This document shows, in pieces, positions 38,612-47,770 of a stretch of DNA of 64,000 bases. Position numbers and translations under genes: made by a program. Location: contig NZ_JAMBOM010000001.1 of the NCBI RefSeq assembly GCF_023715615.1, positions 1,240,001-1,304,000 of the forward strand, in the 5' to 3' direction. A model generated the notes under the pieces. It was given only the letters and a program-made list of their open reading frames with translations. It searched no databases and was not told the DNA's origin. How positions within the stretch are numbered: the first letter of the stretch is position 1; every line of letters begins with the position of its first letter. The DNA comes from Sporosarcina aquimarina (GTDB lineage: Bacteria > Bacillota > Bacilli > Bacillales_A > Planococcaceae).

Positions 38612-39702
38612 ACCAACGTGATGAGGACGTGCGGGAGGAAACCGCGCTCAACGTTATGGAAGGTCTGCATTCGTCTCATGATGGCATGAAGTCTGTAAAG
38701 AGAAGAAAGTTTAAAAGAAACAAAGCACCGGTTGATATCAATGAGCTCTCGCAGGGAATTGCTGAGGGCTCTAGGCTTAGTCTGGCAAAAGGAATTACTC
38801 TTCTTGAAAGTGTTGCCATTCATGACAAACCGGCTGGTCAAGAATTGCTTCGTACGTTATTGCCTAAAACCGGAAATAGCATTCGACTCGGAATTACTGG
38901 AGTGCCTGGAGCGGGGAAAAGTACTTTTATCGAAGCATTCGGACTCATGCTGACGAAGGCGGGTCATAAAGTAGCAGTTCTCGCAGTCGATCCGAGTTCT
39001 TCCATTACAGGGGGAAGTATTCTAGGTGACAAGACCCGAATGGAACTGCTGGCGCGTGATCCTCAAGCCTTCATTCGACCGTCTCCTACAGCTGGAACGC
39101 TAGGTGGGGTCCATCGTAAAACACGTGAAACGATGTTGCTATGCGAAGCGGCTGGATATGATGTCATTTTGGTCGAAACTGTAGGCGTTGGTCAATCCGA
39201 AACTGCGGTGCGCGAAATGACGGATTTCTTCTTACTGCTCGCTTTAACAGGTGCGGGAGATGAACTGCAAGGGATGAAAAAAGGAATTATGGAACTTGCA
39301 GATGGTATCATTGTCCATAAAGCGGATGGAGAAAACGAAAGACTTGCCAAGAAAACTGTGAGGGATTATCGTCAGCTTGCACATTTCCTTCAACCTGCAT
39401 CTCCCGGTTGGACGACGCAAGCTTTGGCGGTATCCTCCATAAAGGAAACAGGATTGTCGGAAACGTGGGAGATGATTCAAGAGTTTAGAACCGTAATGGA
39501 GCGGTCAAACTATTGGACAGAAAGACGTCAATCCCAAACGCGAAGCTGGTTTTACTCGATGATCAATGATCACTTGATCGATTCGTTCTATGGTGAACCA
39601 GGTCGCAAGCAAGAAGTATCAGAGTTGGAAGGGAAGTTATTGAGCGATCAGATAACCGTTGCTGGAGCCGTTAAGCAACTATTTGATAAGCAAAGCAGCT
39701 AA
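38608..39702 (+). CDS. meaB: Mutase-associated GTPase MeaB (ArgK type)
   Basis: 364 residues. G3E GTPase that loads and protects the mutase cofactor: Walker [34 protein letters not shown], base-[11 protein letters not shown] and HKADGEN. GTG start overlaps the mutB stop (GTGA). About 40 basic residues precede the usual first helix ([20 protein letters not shown]); an in-frame ATG at about residue 17 could be the real start. End of the mutAB-meaB unit. Confidence 0.93.
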   Translation: MNQRDEDVREETALNVMEGLHSSHDGMKSVKRRKFKRNKAPVDINELSQGIAEGSRLSLAKGITLLESVAIHDKPAGQELLRTLLPKTGNSIRLGITGVPGAGKSTFIEAFGLMLTKAGHKVAVLAVDPSSSITGGSILGDKTRMELLARDPQAFIRPSPTAGTLGGVHRKTRETMLLCEAAGYDVILVETVGVGQSETAVREMTDFFLLLALTGAGDELQGMKKGIMELADGIIVHKADGENERLAKKTVRDYRQLAHFLQPASPGWTTQALAVSSIKETGLSETWEMIQEFRTVMERSNYWTERRQSQTRSWFYSMINDHLIDSFYGEPGRKQEVSELEGKLLSDQITVAGAVKQLFDKQSS

Positions 39703-39749
39703 TTAAAAACGCTGTCGTATTTGCATATGCACGCGAAATTGCTGAACAG

Positions 39750-39778
39750 TTTTCATCGCACTCTTAAACTGTTATGAT
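39750..39778 (+). promoter_or_regulatory. Promoter for brxB
   Basis: TTTTCA at 39750-39755 and TATGAT at 39773-39778 with a 17-base gap and an extended TG at 39770-39771; 32 bases before brxB. Confidence 0.5.
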
Positions 39779-39810
39779 AGTAGTATCATGCACCAAAGGG
39801 GGACAACTAG

Positions 39811-40251
39811 ATGTCAATGGATTTTAATTTTTATATGGACGATATAACTGGCCAGGCTCGTGGAGAAATGGAAGCGGGTGGCTATGAGCAATTGAAAACA
39901 GCGGATGATGTTGAAAATGCATTCAAACGTGAAGGTACAACACTCGTCATGGTTAACTCAGTATGTGGTTGTGCAGGCGGTATCGCACGTCCGGCAGCTC
40001 TTCATGCTATCCACTACGATAAGCGTCCGGATCACTTGGTAACCGTATTTGCGGGACAAGACAAAAAAGCAACTGCGCAAGCGCGTATGCACTTTGGAGA
40101 TTACCATTTACCTTCTTCACCGTCATTCGTCTTGATGAAAGATGGAGAAATGGTTGCTGAAGTGGGACGTCATGAAATTGAAGGCCATGATCCAATGTCT
40201 GTTGTGACAAACTTGCAAGATCAGTTTGAACAGTATTGTGAAGAACTATAA
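39811..40251 (+). CDS. brxB: Bacilliredoxin BrxB (YqiW/YphP family)
   Basis: 146 residues. UPF0403 family with the CGC redox motif in [20 protein letters not shown] (about residues 50-69). It removes bacillithiol from mixed disulfides on proteins. AAAGGGGG precedes the ATG. It stands as a single gene with its own promoter and terminator between meaB and mce. Confidence 0.93.
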   Translation: MSMDFNFYMDDITGQARGEMEAGGYEQLKTADDVENAFKREGTTLVMVNSVCGCAGGIARPAALHAIHYDKRPDHLVTVFAGQDKKATAQARMHFGDYHLPSSPSFVLMKDGEMVAEVGRHEIEGHDPMSVVTNLQDQFEQYCEEL

Positions 40252-40255
40252 AAAA

Positions 40256-40294
40256 CAGGCCGGCATCAGTGTGACTGATGCCGGCCTGCATTTT
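40256..40294. terminator. Terminator between brxB and prli42
   Basis: Perfect 15-pair stem CAGGCCGGCATCAGT / ACTGATGCCGGCCTG, loop GTG; serves both converging genes. Confidence 0.92.
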
Positions 40295-40305
40295 CGTGTC
40301 TTCTA

Positions 40306-40401
40306 TTAAAATAATGTACTGAGACCAAACAAGACTGTGGAAGCAACCATAGCAGCGATCATAATAATGACAATCGTTTTTTGAACTTTTTTATTGCTCA
40401 T
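40306..40401 (-). CDS. prli42: Prli42-like mini membrane protein (31 aa)
   Basis: 31 codons, MSNKKVQKTIVIIMIAAMVA then STVLFGLSTLF and TAA: a basic start followed by one membrane helix. AAGGGG sits 9 bases before the ATG on the minus strand. Size, layout and its place beside brxB in Bacillales agree with Prli42, the mini-protein that tethers the stressosome to the membrane in Listeria. Too short to recognise by similarity with certainty; no stressosome gene is in this window. Confidence 0.65.
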   Translation of the reverse strand: MSNKKVQKTIVIIMIAAMVASTVLFGLSTLF

Positions 40402-40512
40402 GTGCAAAAACCCCTTAATTGGTTTGATACTTTTAGTTTAACAGAATCTACACAATTCTCAACTGGTGGCACAATATTTTAAGAGCAGTTACAATAGAAT
40501 AGGGGTGGAATC

Positions 40513-40926
40513 GTGGAAAAGGTTGACCATATCGGTATTGCGGTAAAAAGTATTGACGATTCAATGGATTATTATATACATACACTTGGTTTGAAGTTGT
40601 TGGGCGTGGAAAAAGTCCCTCAACAGCATGTGACGGTAGCATTTTTAGATGCCGGTAATATCAAACTCGAGTTGCTTGAGCCAATTGGTACTGAAGGAGC
40701 CATTGCAAGTTTCCTGGAAAAACGCGGTGAAGGAGTCCATCATATTGCATTCGGTGTTAGCAATATTCGTGAACGAATGGAAGAATTGAAGACCAACGGC
40801 GTCCGGTTACTTCAAGAGGAACCTAAAATAGGTGCAGGTGGAGCAGAAGTTGCATTCCTGCATCCAAAATCTTCGTTTGGAGTTCTTTATGAACTATGTG
40901 CCAAACGCTCATTGGGGGATGAGTAA
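40513..40926 (+). CDS. mce: Methylmalonyl-CoA epimerase
   Basis: 137 residues, vicinal oxygen chelate fold. VDHIGIAVKSIDDSMDYYIH (metal His), IKLELLEPIG, GVHHIAFGVSNI (second His) and FLHPKSSFGVLYELC (Glu ligand) are in place. It converts (S)- to (R)-methylmalonyl-CoA between MmdA and MutAB. GTG start 40513 after AGGGGTGG. mmdA follows directly. Confidence 0.94.
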   Translation: MEKVDHIGIAVKSIDDSMDYYIHTLGLKLLGVEKVPQQHVTVAFLDAGNIKLELLEPIGTEGAIASFLEKRGEGVHHIAFGVSNIRERMEELKTNGVRLLQEEPKIGAGGAEVAFLHPKSSFGVLYELCAKRSLGDE

Positions 40927-40927
40927 G

Positions 40928-42475
40928 ATGGATATTTACGAAAAAATTAACGAACTTTACGATAAGAAACGGAAAATAGAACTAGGTGGTGGCGATGATC
41001 GCATTGCCCGCCAACATGAAAAAGGAAAACTAACCGCACGGGAACGCATCGAATTGCTCGTCGACAAAGGAACATTTGTTGAATTGAATCCATTTGTGGC
41101 TCATCGGACACGTGACTTCGGGATGGACAAAATGGAAGGTCCAGGTGATGGAGTTGTGACGGGTTATGGGAAGGTAAATGGTCGTCCGATTTACTTATTT
41201 TCACAAGACTTTACTGTTTTTGGCGGGGCACTTGGTGAAATGCATGCCATGAAAATTGCCAATGTCATGGATCTCTCTGCAAAGAATGGAGCTCCTTTTA
41301 TTGGATTAAATGATTCAGGCGGCGCCCGTATTCAAGAAGGAGTCGTCTCTCTGGATGGTTATGGTGAAATTTTCTATCGCAACTCCATTTACTCAGGTGT
41401 GATTCCACAAATTTCGGTTATTCTTGGTCCATGTGCAGGAGGAGCCGTCTATTCACCAGCGATTACAGATTTCGTTTTTATGACTGATGAAACAAGTCAA
41501 ATGTTCATCACTGGACCGAAAGTCATTGAAACCGTTACGGGTGAAAAGATTTCATCTGAAGACTTGGGTGGATCGAAAGTGCATAATGCCATTAGCGGTA
41601 ATGCACACTTCCGAGGAGCCGATGAACAGACAGTACTTCAAGAAGTACGGCGGTTACTGACGTATTTACCTCAAAACAATGAAGAAAAAACACCAAATCA
41701 ACCTATAGCTGAACAAGATGATTATCGTCCGGATTTAGCGGATGTCGTGCCATTTGAAACAATCAGACCTTATGATGTTCGGAAAGTGATCGAGCAAATT
41801 GCTGACGCAGACTCATTCATGGAAGTTCAAAAAGAGTTTGCGCGTAATGCAGTCGTCGGCTTTGCAAGAATCAAAGGAGAGGCAGTCGGATTTGTCTGTA
41901 ACCAGCCGAAAGTAATGGCAGGTGGTTTAGATATCGATTCATCGGATAAAATCTCAAGATTCATACGTACGTGTGACTCGTTCAATATCCCACTGATTAC
42001 GTTTGAAGATGTGACTGGATTCTTCCCAGGAGTCAAACAAGAGCATGGCGGAATTATCCGTCATGGAGCAAAGATCTTGTACTCTTATTCGGAAGCGACA
42101 GTACCAAAGATCACAGTGATTTTGCGTAAAGCATTTGGTGGGGCTTATGTTGCCCTCAATTCGAAAGCGATTGGTGCGGATCTCGTATTCGCTTGGCCAA
42201 ATGCAGAAATTGCAGTAATGGGAGCAGAAGGTGCAGCGAACATTATCTTCGCACGAGATATTGCCGCTAGTGAAGATCCTGAAGCAACCAGAGCTGCCAA
42301 GATTGCGGAATATCGTGATAAGTTCTCTAATCCATACGCAGCGGCAGCAAACGGAATGGTCGATGATGTCATTGACCCACGCGAGACGCGTATTAAACTT
42401 GTGCAAGCACTTGACATGATGAGAAATAAAAAAGAACAACGTCCTAAAAAGAAGCACGGCAATATGCCGCTATAA
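40928..42475 (+). CDS. mmdA: Propionyl-CoA carboxylase beta / methylmalonyl-CoA carboxyltransferase
   Basis: 515 residues, full crotonase-like carboxyltransferase pair. QHEKGKLTARERIELLVDKG, NDSGGARIQEGVVSLDGYGE, GPCAGGAVYSPAITDFVFM and, in the second half, FFPGVKQEHGGIIRHGAKIL and AFGGAYVALNSKAIGADLVF. It moves carboxyl from biotin to propionyl-CoA (or the reverse). No dedicated biotin carboxylase or carrier is nearby. Start at ATG 40928 (GGGGG nine bases upstream); ATG 40919 is also in frame. Confidence 0.93.
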   Translation: MDIYEKINELYDKKRKIELGGGDDRIARQHEKGKLTARERIELLVDKGTFVELNPFVAHRTRDFGMDKMEGPGDGVVTGYGKVNGRPIYLFSQDFTVFGGALGEMHAMKIANVMDLSAKNGAPFIGLNDSGGARIQEGVVSLDGYGEIFYRNSIYSGVIPQISVILGPCAGGAVYSPAITDFVFMTDETSQMFITGPKVIETVTGEKISSEDLGGSKVHNAISGNAHFRGADEQTVLQEVRRLLTYLPQNNEEKTPNQPIAEQDDYRPDLADVVPFETIRPYDVRKVIEQIADADSFMEVQKEFARNAVVGFARIKGEAVGFVCNQPKVMAGGLDIDSSDKISRFIRTCDSFNIPLITFEDVTGFFPGVKQEHGGIIRHGAKILYSYSEATVPKITVILRKAFGGAYVALNSKAIGADLVFAWPNAEIAVMGAEGAANIIFARDIAASEDPEATRAAKIAEYRDKFSNPYAAAANGMVDDVIDPRETRIKLVQALDMMRNKKEQRPKKKHGNMPL

Positions 42476-42488
42476 GAGGAGAGATTCC

Positions 42489-43625
42489 ATGAATTACGAA
42501 CGTATGCTAGACGAATTTTTTGAATTAGTGAAGATTGACTCTGAAACACGACACGAAGAACAGATTGTTGGTGTTCTAAAAGAAAAAATGGAACAAATGG
42601 GCTTCGATGTTTTTGAAGATGACTCAAAAGAACGTACAGGCCACGGAGCAGGAAACCTCATCGCAACGATGAAAGGTACTGTACCGGAAGCGGATCCAAT
42701 TTACTTCACTTGTCATATGGACACAGTTACACCTGGAGTTGGAATTGAACCAGTCTTAAAAGAAGATGGGTATATCTATTCTGCGGGGGATACGATTCTA
42801 GGTTCAGACGACAAAGCAGGACTTGCGGCGTTGTTTGAAATGATGCGGACCCTTAAAGAAAGTGGAGAAGCGCACGGGGACTTACAATTCATCATTACTG
42901 CTGGGGAAGAAAGCGGTCTAGTGGGAGCTCGAGAAATCGATCGAACTCTCATGCAAGCAAAATATGGCTATGCAGTGGACAGTGATGGAAAAGTTGGAGG
43001 AATCGTTACTGCAGCCCCATATAATGCGAAATTGAAGACAGTCATTCATGGTCGTACGGCTCATGCGGGAGTGGAACCAGAAAAAGGTGTTTCTGCGATT
43101 ACAATTGCTGCAAAATCAGTGGCAGCCATGAAACTTGGAAGAATTGACTCAGAGACAACAGCAAACATTGGAATGTTTTCTGGTGGACAAGCAACAAATA
43201 TTGTTTGTGATGAAGTCAACATTGTCTCAGAAGCACGTTCCATCAACTATGAAAAGTTACAAGCACAGACTGAGCATATGGTAAAAGCATTCGCCGAAAC
43301 TGCTGAAAAAATGGGTGGGTCTGCTGAGACAGAAGTTCGGCTAATGTCTCCGGGATTCCATTTTGAAGAGAATGACGAAGTGGTTCAAGTAGCTTCGGAA
43401 GCGATCCGTGCAATTGGACGGACACCGGAATTGAAAACGAGTGGTGGAGGTAGTGACGGGAATATCTTCAATGGACATGGCTTCCCAACCGTGACATTGT
43501 CTGTAGGCTATGAAGAAATCCATACTAAAAACGAACGGATGCCCGTTGAAGAGCTTAACAAACTAGCAGATTTGCTCCTTGAAATTGTGCGTACCGTGAC
43601 GAACCGCGGAAAGAAGGTTCAGTAA
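42489..43625 (+). CDS. yqjE: M20 family metallopeptidase (tripeptidase T-like)
   Basis: 378 residues. Zinc peptidase with FTCHMDTVTPGVG (His, Asp), SDDKAGLAALFEMM, ITAGEESGLVGAREID (Glu-Glu), the dimerisation domain HGRTAHAGVEPEKGVSA and last ligand in THTKNERM-like EEIHTKNERMPVEE. Similar to B. subtilis YqjE and PepT; exact peptide target unknown. AGAGGAGAG precedes ATG 42489. cheW starts one base after the stop. Confidence 0.88.
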   Translation: MNYERMLDEFFELVKIDSETRHEEQIVGVLKEKMEQMGFDVFEDDSKERTGHGAGNLIATMKGTVPEADPIYFTCHMDTVTPGVGIEPVLKEDGYIYSAGDTILGSDDKAGLAALFEMMRTLKESGEAHGDLQFIITAGEESGLVGAREIDRTLMQAKYGYAVDSDGKVGGIVTAAPYNAKLKTVIHGRTAHAGVEPEKGVSAITIAAKSVAAMKLGRIDSETTANIGMFSGGQATNIVCDEVNIVSEARSINYEKLQAQTEHMVKAFAETAEKMGGSAETEVRLMSPGFHFEENDEVVQVASEAIRAIGRTPELKTSGGGSDGNIFNGHGFPTVTLSVGYEEIHTKNERMPVEELNKLADLLLEIVRTVTNRGKKVQ

Positions 43626-43626
43626 T

Positions 43627-44103
43627 ATGGCTAACACAAAAGCGATTGTCGTTCGGTGTGGCAATGAAGAGTACGCAATTCCAGTCGAGCAAACGGTTTC
43701 CATTGAAGAGTTAGAAAAAGTGAACCCCATCCCACATTTACCTGAATACCTATTAGGTTTAATGAAAATTCGCGGGGAGCTCGTTCCAATTTTGGACTTC
43801 CAGCAAATTCTCTATGGTAACTCAGCAAAAGATGATCCTAATGCTAAAGTAGTTGTTGTACAAACAGAAGGTGTTTACTTTGGATTACTGGTGTTAGAAG
43901 CAAAAGAAATTCTTGATATTTCAGAAGATACATTAACATCAAAAGGGTTAATGGCGTATTCCAAAACGCCTTATTTCTCTTCTGTAGCCAATTTGGAAAA
44001 TCGAATCATTACGATGATTGATCCGACAATTCTTTCTGACACACTGACAGGAATGGATGACATTACTGACTATGTGGGACAGCAAGTATCAGAGAACGTG
44101 TGA
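43627..44103 (+). CDS. Stand-alone CheW-domain protein
   Basis: 158 residues, a complete CheW fold: IVVRCGNEEYAIPVEQTVSI, NPIPHLPEYLLGLMKIRGEL and VPILDFQQILYG, then the second subdomain VVVQTEGVYFGLLVLEAKEI. CheW links receptors to the kinase CheA. There are no other chemotaxis genes in the window; it is an orphan tied by one base to the peptidase gene, with terminator behind it. The C-terminal 15 acidic residues are beyond the usual domain. Confidence 0.88.
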   Translation: MANTKAIVVRCGNEEYAIPVEQTVSIEELEKVNPIPHLPEYLLGLMKIRGELVPILDFQQILYGNSAKDDPNAKVVVVQTEGVYFGLLVLEAKEILDISEDTLTSKGLMAYSKTPYFSSVANLENRIITMIDPTILSDTLTGMDDITDYVGQQVSENV

Positions 44104-44110
44104 CTGTTGA

Positions 44111-44139
44111 AACCGGGTAGTACGCTGCCCGGTTTTTTC
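44111..44139 (+). terminator. Terminator after cheW-like gene
   Basis: AACCGGG at 44111-44117 pairs with CCCGGTT at 44128-44134, then TTTTC. Confidence 0.88.
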
Positions 44140-44161
44140 TTGAAGCTAGAGAGGTGAGTAC

Positions 44162-45346
44162 ATGGATCGCAAAGAACACGTCAACCGTCGAGTCATTCTG
44201 CATTTGGATATGAATTGTTTCTTTGCATCTGTTGAACAAGCTCATAATCCAGAATTGAAGGGTCTTGCACTAGCCGTTGCAGGAAACCCTAAGGCACGTC
44301 GAGGGATTCTTGTGACGTGCTCATACGAAGCACGCGCATTCGGTGTTTATACGACAATGACTGTCGGAGAAGCAAAAAGAGTGTGCCCTGAGCTTGTACT
44401 GGTACCTCCGGACTTTGAAAAGTACAGACAAGCCTCACAGGCGATGTTCGATATATTGAGAACATATACAGAATTAGTGGAACCGGTCTCGATTGATGAA
44501 GCATACATCGATATAACTGCGATTGGCGGTCTAGAGGACGCAATGGGAATTGCTAAAGATATGCAAGTACGGATATTACGCGAACTAGATTTACCCTGTT
44601 CAATAGGAATTGCACCGAACAAGTTTTTAGCGAAAACTGCTTCTGACATGAAAAAACCGATGGGGATTACGATTTTAAGGAAACGTGAAGTTGAGAAAAT
44701 CTTATGGCCACTTTCCGTTATTGAGATGCATGGCATCGGTAAAAGCAGTGCGGAAAAGCTAGCCCAAGCGGACATTCATACAATTGGTGATCTTGCAACA
44801 GCTGATGAGTTGAAGGTGAAAATGACTCTTGGTAAAAGAGGACTAAACTTGAAGCAACGTGCAAATGGAGTAGATAATCGAATTGTCGATCCAGAAGCTT
44901 CAGAAGAACGAAAAAGTGTGGGCAGTTCCACAACACTAGCAATAGATGAAACCGAATTAGACCCATGTCTAGCTGTCTTTCAAAAACTCTCAGAAAAAGT
45001 AGCTAGCCGATTGGAAGCTAAACAGTTAGCTGGCACTGTCATCTCTATCCAGATCCGAACGGCGGCTTGGCGAAACCAATCGAGAAGTAAAACTGTTTTG
45101 AATCCATTATATCGTCCGCAAGAAATCTATAAAGAAGCCGCACAATTATTTCGACTTCACTGGGATGGAGAACCAATCCGACTACTGGGGATTACGGTAT
45201 CCAGTGTTGTTCCCTTTGAAGAATTACATGAACAGCTGTCCTTCGATAATTTCGAGCGTCATGATAAAGAAGTGTCCATGCAAAAACTGGTTACACGTAT
45301 GAATGACCGATTTGGTCCAGGTACAATTCATAAAGGAAAGCAATAG
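44162..45346 (+). CDS. dinB: DNA polymerase IV (Y family)
   Basis: 394 residues. Error-prone translesion polymerase, YqjH type. HLDMNCFFASVEQAHNP and SIDEAYIDITAIGG give the catalytic Asp/Glu residues; HhH region LSVIEMHGIGKSSAEKL; little-finger domain in the last 150 residues. No clear beta-clamp motif check was possible. AGAGAGGTGAGTAC precedes the ATG. Followed closely by rnz, same as yqjH-yqjK neighbourhood in B. subtilis. Confidence 0.93.
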   Translation: MDRKEHVNRRVILHLDMNCFFASVEQAHNPELKGLALAVAGNPKARRGILVTCSYEARAFGVYTTMTVGEAKRVCPELVLVPPDFEKYRQASQAMFDILRTYTELVEPVSIDEAYIDITAIGGLEDAMGIAKDMQVRILRELDLPCSIGIAPNKFLAKTASDMKKPMGITILRKREVEKILWPLSVIEMHGIGKSSAEKLAQADIHTIGDLATADELKVKMTLGKRGLNLKQRANGVDNRIVDPEASEERKSVGSSTTLAIDETELDPCLAVFQKLSEKVASRLEAKQLAGTVISIQIRTAAWRNQSRSKTVLNPLYRPQEIYKEAAQLFRLHWDGEPIRLLGITVSSVVPFEELHEQLSFDNFERHDKEVSMQKLVTRMNDRFGPGTIHKGKQ

Positions 45347-45362
45347 AGAGGAGGAATTTGTT

Positions 45363-46313
45363 ATGGATTTGCAGTTTTTAGGTACCGGGGCAGGAATGCC
45401 TTCAAAATTGCGCAATACGACTTCAATTGTTTTGAATTTGTCTTCTGAAGAGCGAGGCTATTGGATGTTTGACTGTGGGGAAGCAACCCAACATCAAATG
45501 CTTCACACAACCTTGAAACCGCGAAAAGTTACCAAGATGTTCATCACCCATTTACATGGGGATCATTTATTTGGAATCCCTGGTTTTATCGGCTCTCGCT
45601 CGTTTTTAGGCGGAGATAGTCCTCTTGATATCTATGGACCTATAGGGATTGAAGAGTGGATCCATACGACATTACGACTAACAAAAACTCATCTTACATA
45701 TCCGTTAAGAATTCACGAAATTGAGGAAGGTATTGTATTTGAGGATGATGAATACATCGTAACCACACGCGAGTTGTCCCATGTCATCCCGTGTTTCGGC
45801 TACAGGATTGTGCAAAAGCCGTTGCCTGGAAAGTTGCTGATCGACAAGGCGACCGAAGCTGGAGTTCCGAAAGGTCCGCTCCTTCAGCAACTCAAAAATG
45901 GAAACGATGTTACATTGGAGGATGGTACGCTTGTCACAAGCGCATCAGTCATCGGTGAGCCGAAACCAGGGTTTGTAGTAACGATTCTAGGGGACACAAG
46001 TGTCTGCGAAGCGTCAGTGGAGCTCTCTCGAAATGCCGACTTAGTCGTCCATGAAGCGACGTTTAACGAAGAAACGGGACAACTAGCAAAAGATTTTGGG
46101 CATTCCACGATTCAACAAGCAGCAGAAATTGTGAAAACGGCTAGTGCCAAAGCGCTTGTTGCGACTCATATTAGCTCACGCTTTCTCCCAAATGACATTG
46201 ATGCATTTAAGAAAGAAGGACAAGAAATTTTTTCTAATGTCTTTGTAGCAAGCGACTTTGCTCAGTATTCACTTCACAATGGGGAAGTCATTGAAAGTAA
46301 TTTTAAAAAATGA
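45363..46313 (+). CDS. rnz: Ribonuclease Z
   Basis: 316 residues. tRNA 3'-end processing enzyme of the beta-lactamase fold: LGTGAGMPSKLRNTTS, metal motif THLHGDHLFGIPG, ILGDTSVCEASVELSRNADL and VVHEATFNEE, and ATHISSRFLP. ATG 45363 after AGAGGAGGAATTTG. It is the last gene collinear with B. subtilis before the accessory block. Confidence 0.95.
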   Translation: MDLQFLGTGAGMPSKLRNTTSIVLNLSSEERGYWMFDCGEATQHQMLHTTLKPRKVTKMFITHLHGDHLFGIPGFIGSRSFLGGDSPLDIYGPIGIEEWIHTTLRLTKTHLTYPLRIHEIEEGIVFEDDEYIVTTRELSHVIPCFGYRIVQKPLPGKLLIDKATEAGVPKGPLLQQLKNGNDVTLEDGTLVTSASVIGEPKPGFVVTILGDTSVCEASVELSRNADLVVHEATFNEETGQLAKDFGHSTIQQAAEIVKTASAKALVATHISSRFLPNDIDAFKKEGQEIFSNVFVASDFAQYSLHNGEVIESNFKK

Positions 46314-46410
46314 CTAACCTTTAAAGGGTCCCATCAGTTGAAAATTCCAGCAAGCAAGACAAACACTAAAAACCTCCATTAGTAATAGGATGCTATAGGA
46401 GGCGATGAGT

Positions 46411-46635
46411 ATGTATTGGCATCATAAAATAGGGTCTTTAATCAATCAACCTGTTGGAATTTCATTGACGAATGGGCAAGGGACATCAGGAATATTGTGC
46501 GGTGTTACTAATGGTCAACTTCATGTAATTGAATACTTATATCAAGCACAATTTGCTTTAAAAAAGTATGATTTCTATATGATACAAGATATAAATGGAT
46601 TTCCCCCTTGTCAGAATCAAGGTCGACTCTATTAG
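46411..46635 (+). CDS. Small hypothetical protein, possible LSm-like (DUF2642 type)
   Basis: 74 residues, beginning MYWHHKIGSLINQPVGISL. The pattern of small beta strands (VGISLTNGQGTSGILCGV, QLHVIEYL, DFYMIQDI) resembles DUF2642 proteins of Bacillus, which are LSm-like and include spore-coat-type members, but I cannot confirm this. ATAGGAGGCGATG lies upstream of ATG 46411 (ATG 46405 is also possible). Function unknown. Confidence 0.6.
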   Translation: MYWHHKIGSLINQPVGISLTNGQGTSGILCGVTNGQLHVIEYLYQAQFALKKYDFYMIQDINGFPPCQNQGRLY

Positions 46636-46797
46636 AAACAGTTAATGAGCAGTGAAAATGATGTTTTAGAGAAAATCCGATGGTGGGAATGAAGTGACAT
46701 TTGAAAAGACCGCAAATCCGTCTAAGAATGTCCGGTTAGTTAAATGGTTCATAACTTAAAATAACGAGCAAATTATCATCAAATTAGAGCTTTGACT

Positions 46798-46823
46798 AGC
46801 ATCGCATTGAGCGGTGCTTTTTC
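46798..46823 (+). terminator. Terminator in the 46.64-46.95 kb gap
   Basis: AGCATCGC pairs with GCGGTGCT (one wobble) around ATTGA, then TTTTTC. It lies about 160 bases after the small gene. The rest of this 312-base gap holds only the promoter of the next gene, an extended -10 TGGTATAAT at 46854-46862. Confidence 0.75.
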
Positions 46824-46947
46824 ATTTTTTTGAAAGTATTTATGGGTATCTTTGGTATAATAAAATCGAGAGTATTCTGTTAGTTATAAAAACAGAATGA
46901 GTAACGATGGAACTTAATGATCTTTACACAATGATGCGGGGGTACTC

Positions 46948-47603
46948 ATGAAAATTCACTACTATTTAGGTTGGTTTAGCAACTTTTTTCCAGAGAATCT
47001 GGGCAGAGTGTTACAGGAGGATATAACTGATAGAAAATCGCTTGCTATGATTAGCTCGAATCCATCCTGTTATGAAGATGATGGTGCTACTGAACGTTCG
47101 TGGCTCGACGAGGCTGGCATTATGTTTGATGAATATCATTTAATTAATTATTGCGTACAGAAGGAAGAGGCTCAAAAGTTAATTCAAAATGCTTCAGTCA
47201 TTTTCTTGTTGGGTGGAAATATACTTAAACAAAATGGTTTTTTGAAGGAATATGGATTATCGGATTTGATAAAAAAAGTAGTGCCGTTGTGATGGGAGCA
47301 AGCGCGGGTTCGATTAACATGTCCGCTAAATTCTTATGTTCGAAAAACTTTGGAGATAAGGTTGAAGTAAGCTCTGTTTACGATGGAATCGGCCTTGACG
47401 ATTTTTCCGTCTTATCTCATTTTGATCTGGAAAATAACATCGCGCTGGTTCAACGCGAACTTTCTTCCCTATCGGAGGAAATAAATATTTATGCGTCGAA
47501 CAAGGATTGCGCTGTGCGAGTAAAGGGAGAGAGGTTGGATGTTTTGGGAGAAGTGTATTTAATTTCCCACTCAAACATCAAGAAATTGGATGAGACACTT
47601 TAG
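46948..47603 (+). pseudogene. S51 peptidase (dipeptidase E-like), frameshifted at a poly-A tract
   Basis: Two overlapping frames make one protein. The first (46948-47292, 114 codons) has HYYLGWFSNFFPENLGRV, SSNPSCYED and VIFLLGGNILKQNGFLKEYG; the second (47289-47603) starts MGASAGSINMSAKF, which carries the nucleophile Ser of the peptidase S51/type 1 glutamine amidotransferase fold, and runs to the end of the domain. Adding one A to the seven at 47271-47277 joins them as LIKKSSAVVMGASAGS. S51 enzymes cleave after N-terminal Asp or act on cyanophycin-type peptides. Either a one-base deletion, a base-call error, or slippage at A7. Otherwise undamaged, about 218 residues in all. Confidence 0.78.
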
Positions 47604-47770
47604 TTGTGGTCAATGGCTATGGCTTGATTGAATCAATTTCATTATGTAATGCTTCTATCTTAAATTTAGTGAAGGCGAACTATGCAAAATAGGATGGTTT
47701 CTTCATTATCCAGAACGTATAGATGTGCAGAATGGCTAAGTTGCAATAACGCCAAACTGTCTGTGAAGAC

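Noticed and set aside
40832..40927. Upstream extension of mmdA into mce
   Set aside because: The frame is open by chance over mce; ribosome site and conserved N-terminus place the start at 40928 (or 40919).
41954..42457. 167-codon minus-strand frame inside mmdA
   Set aside because: Composition is the shadow of a strongly conserved carboxyltransferase; rich in Cys/Phe/Arg as is usual for antisense frames.
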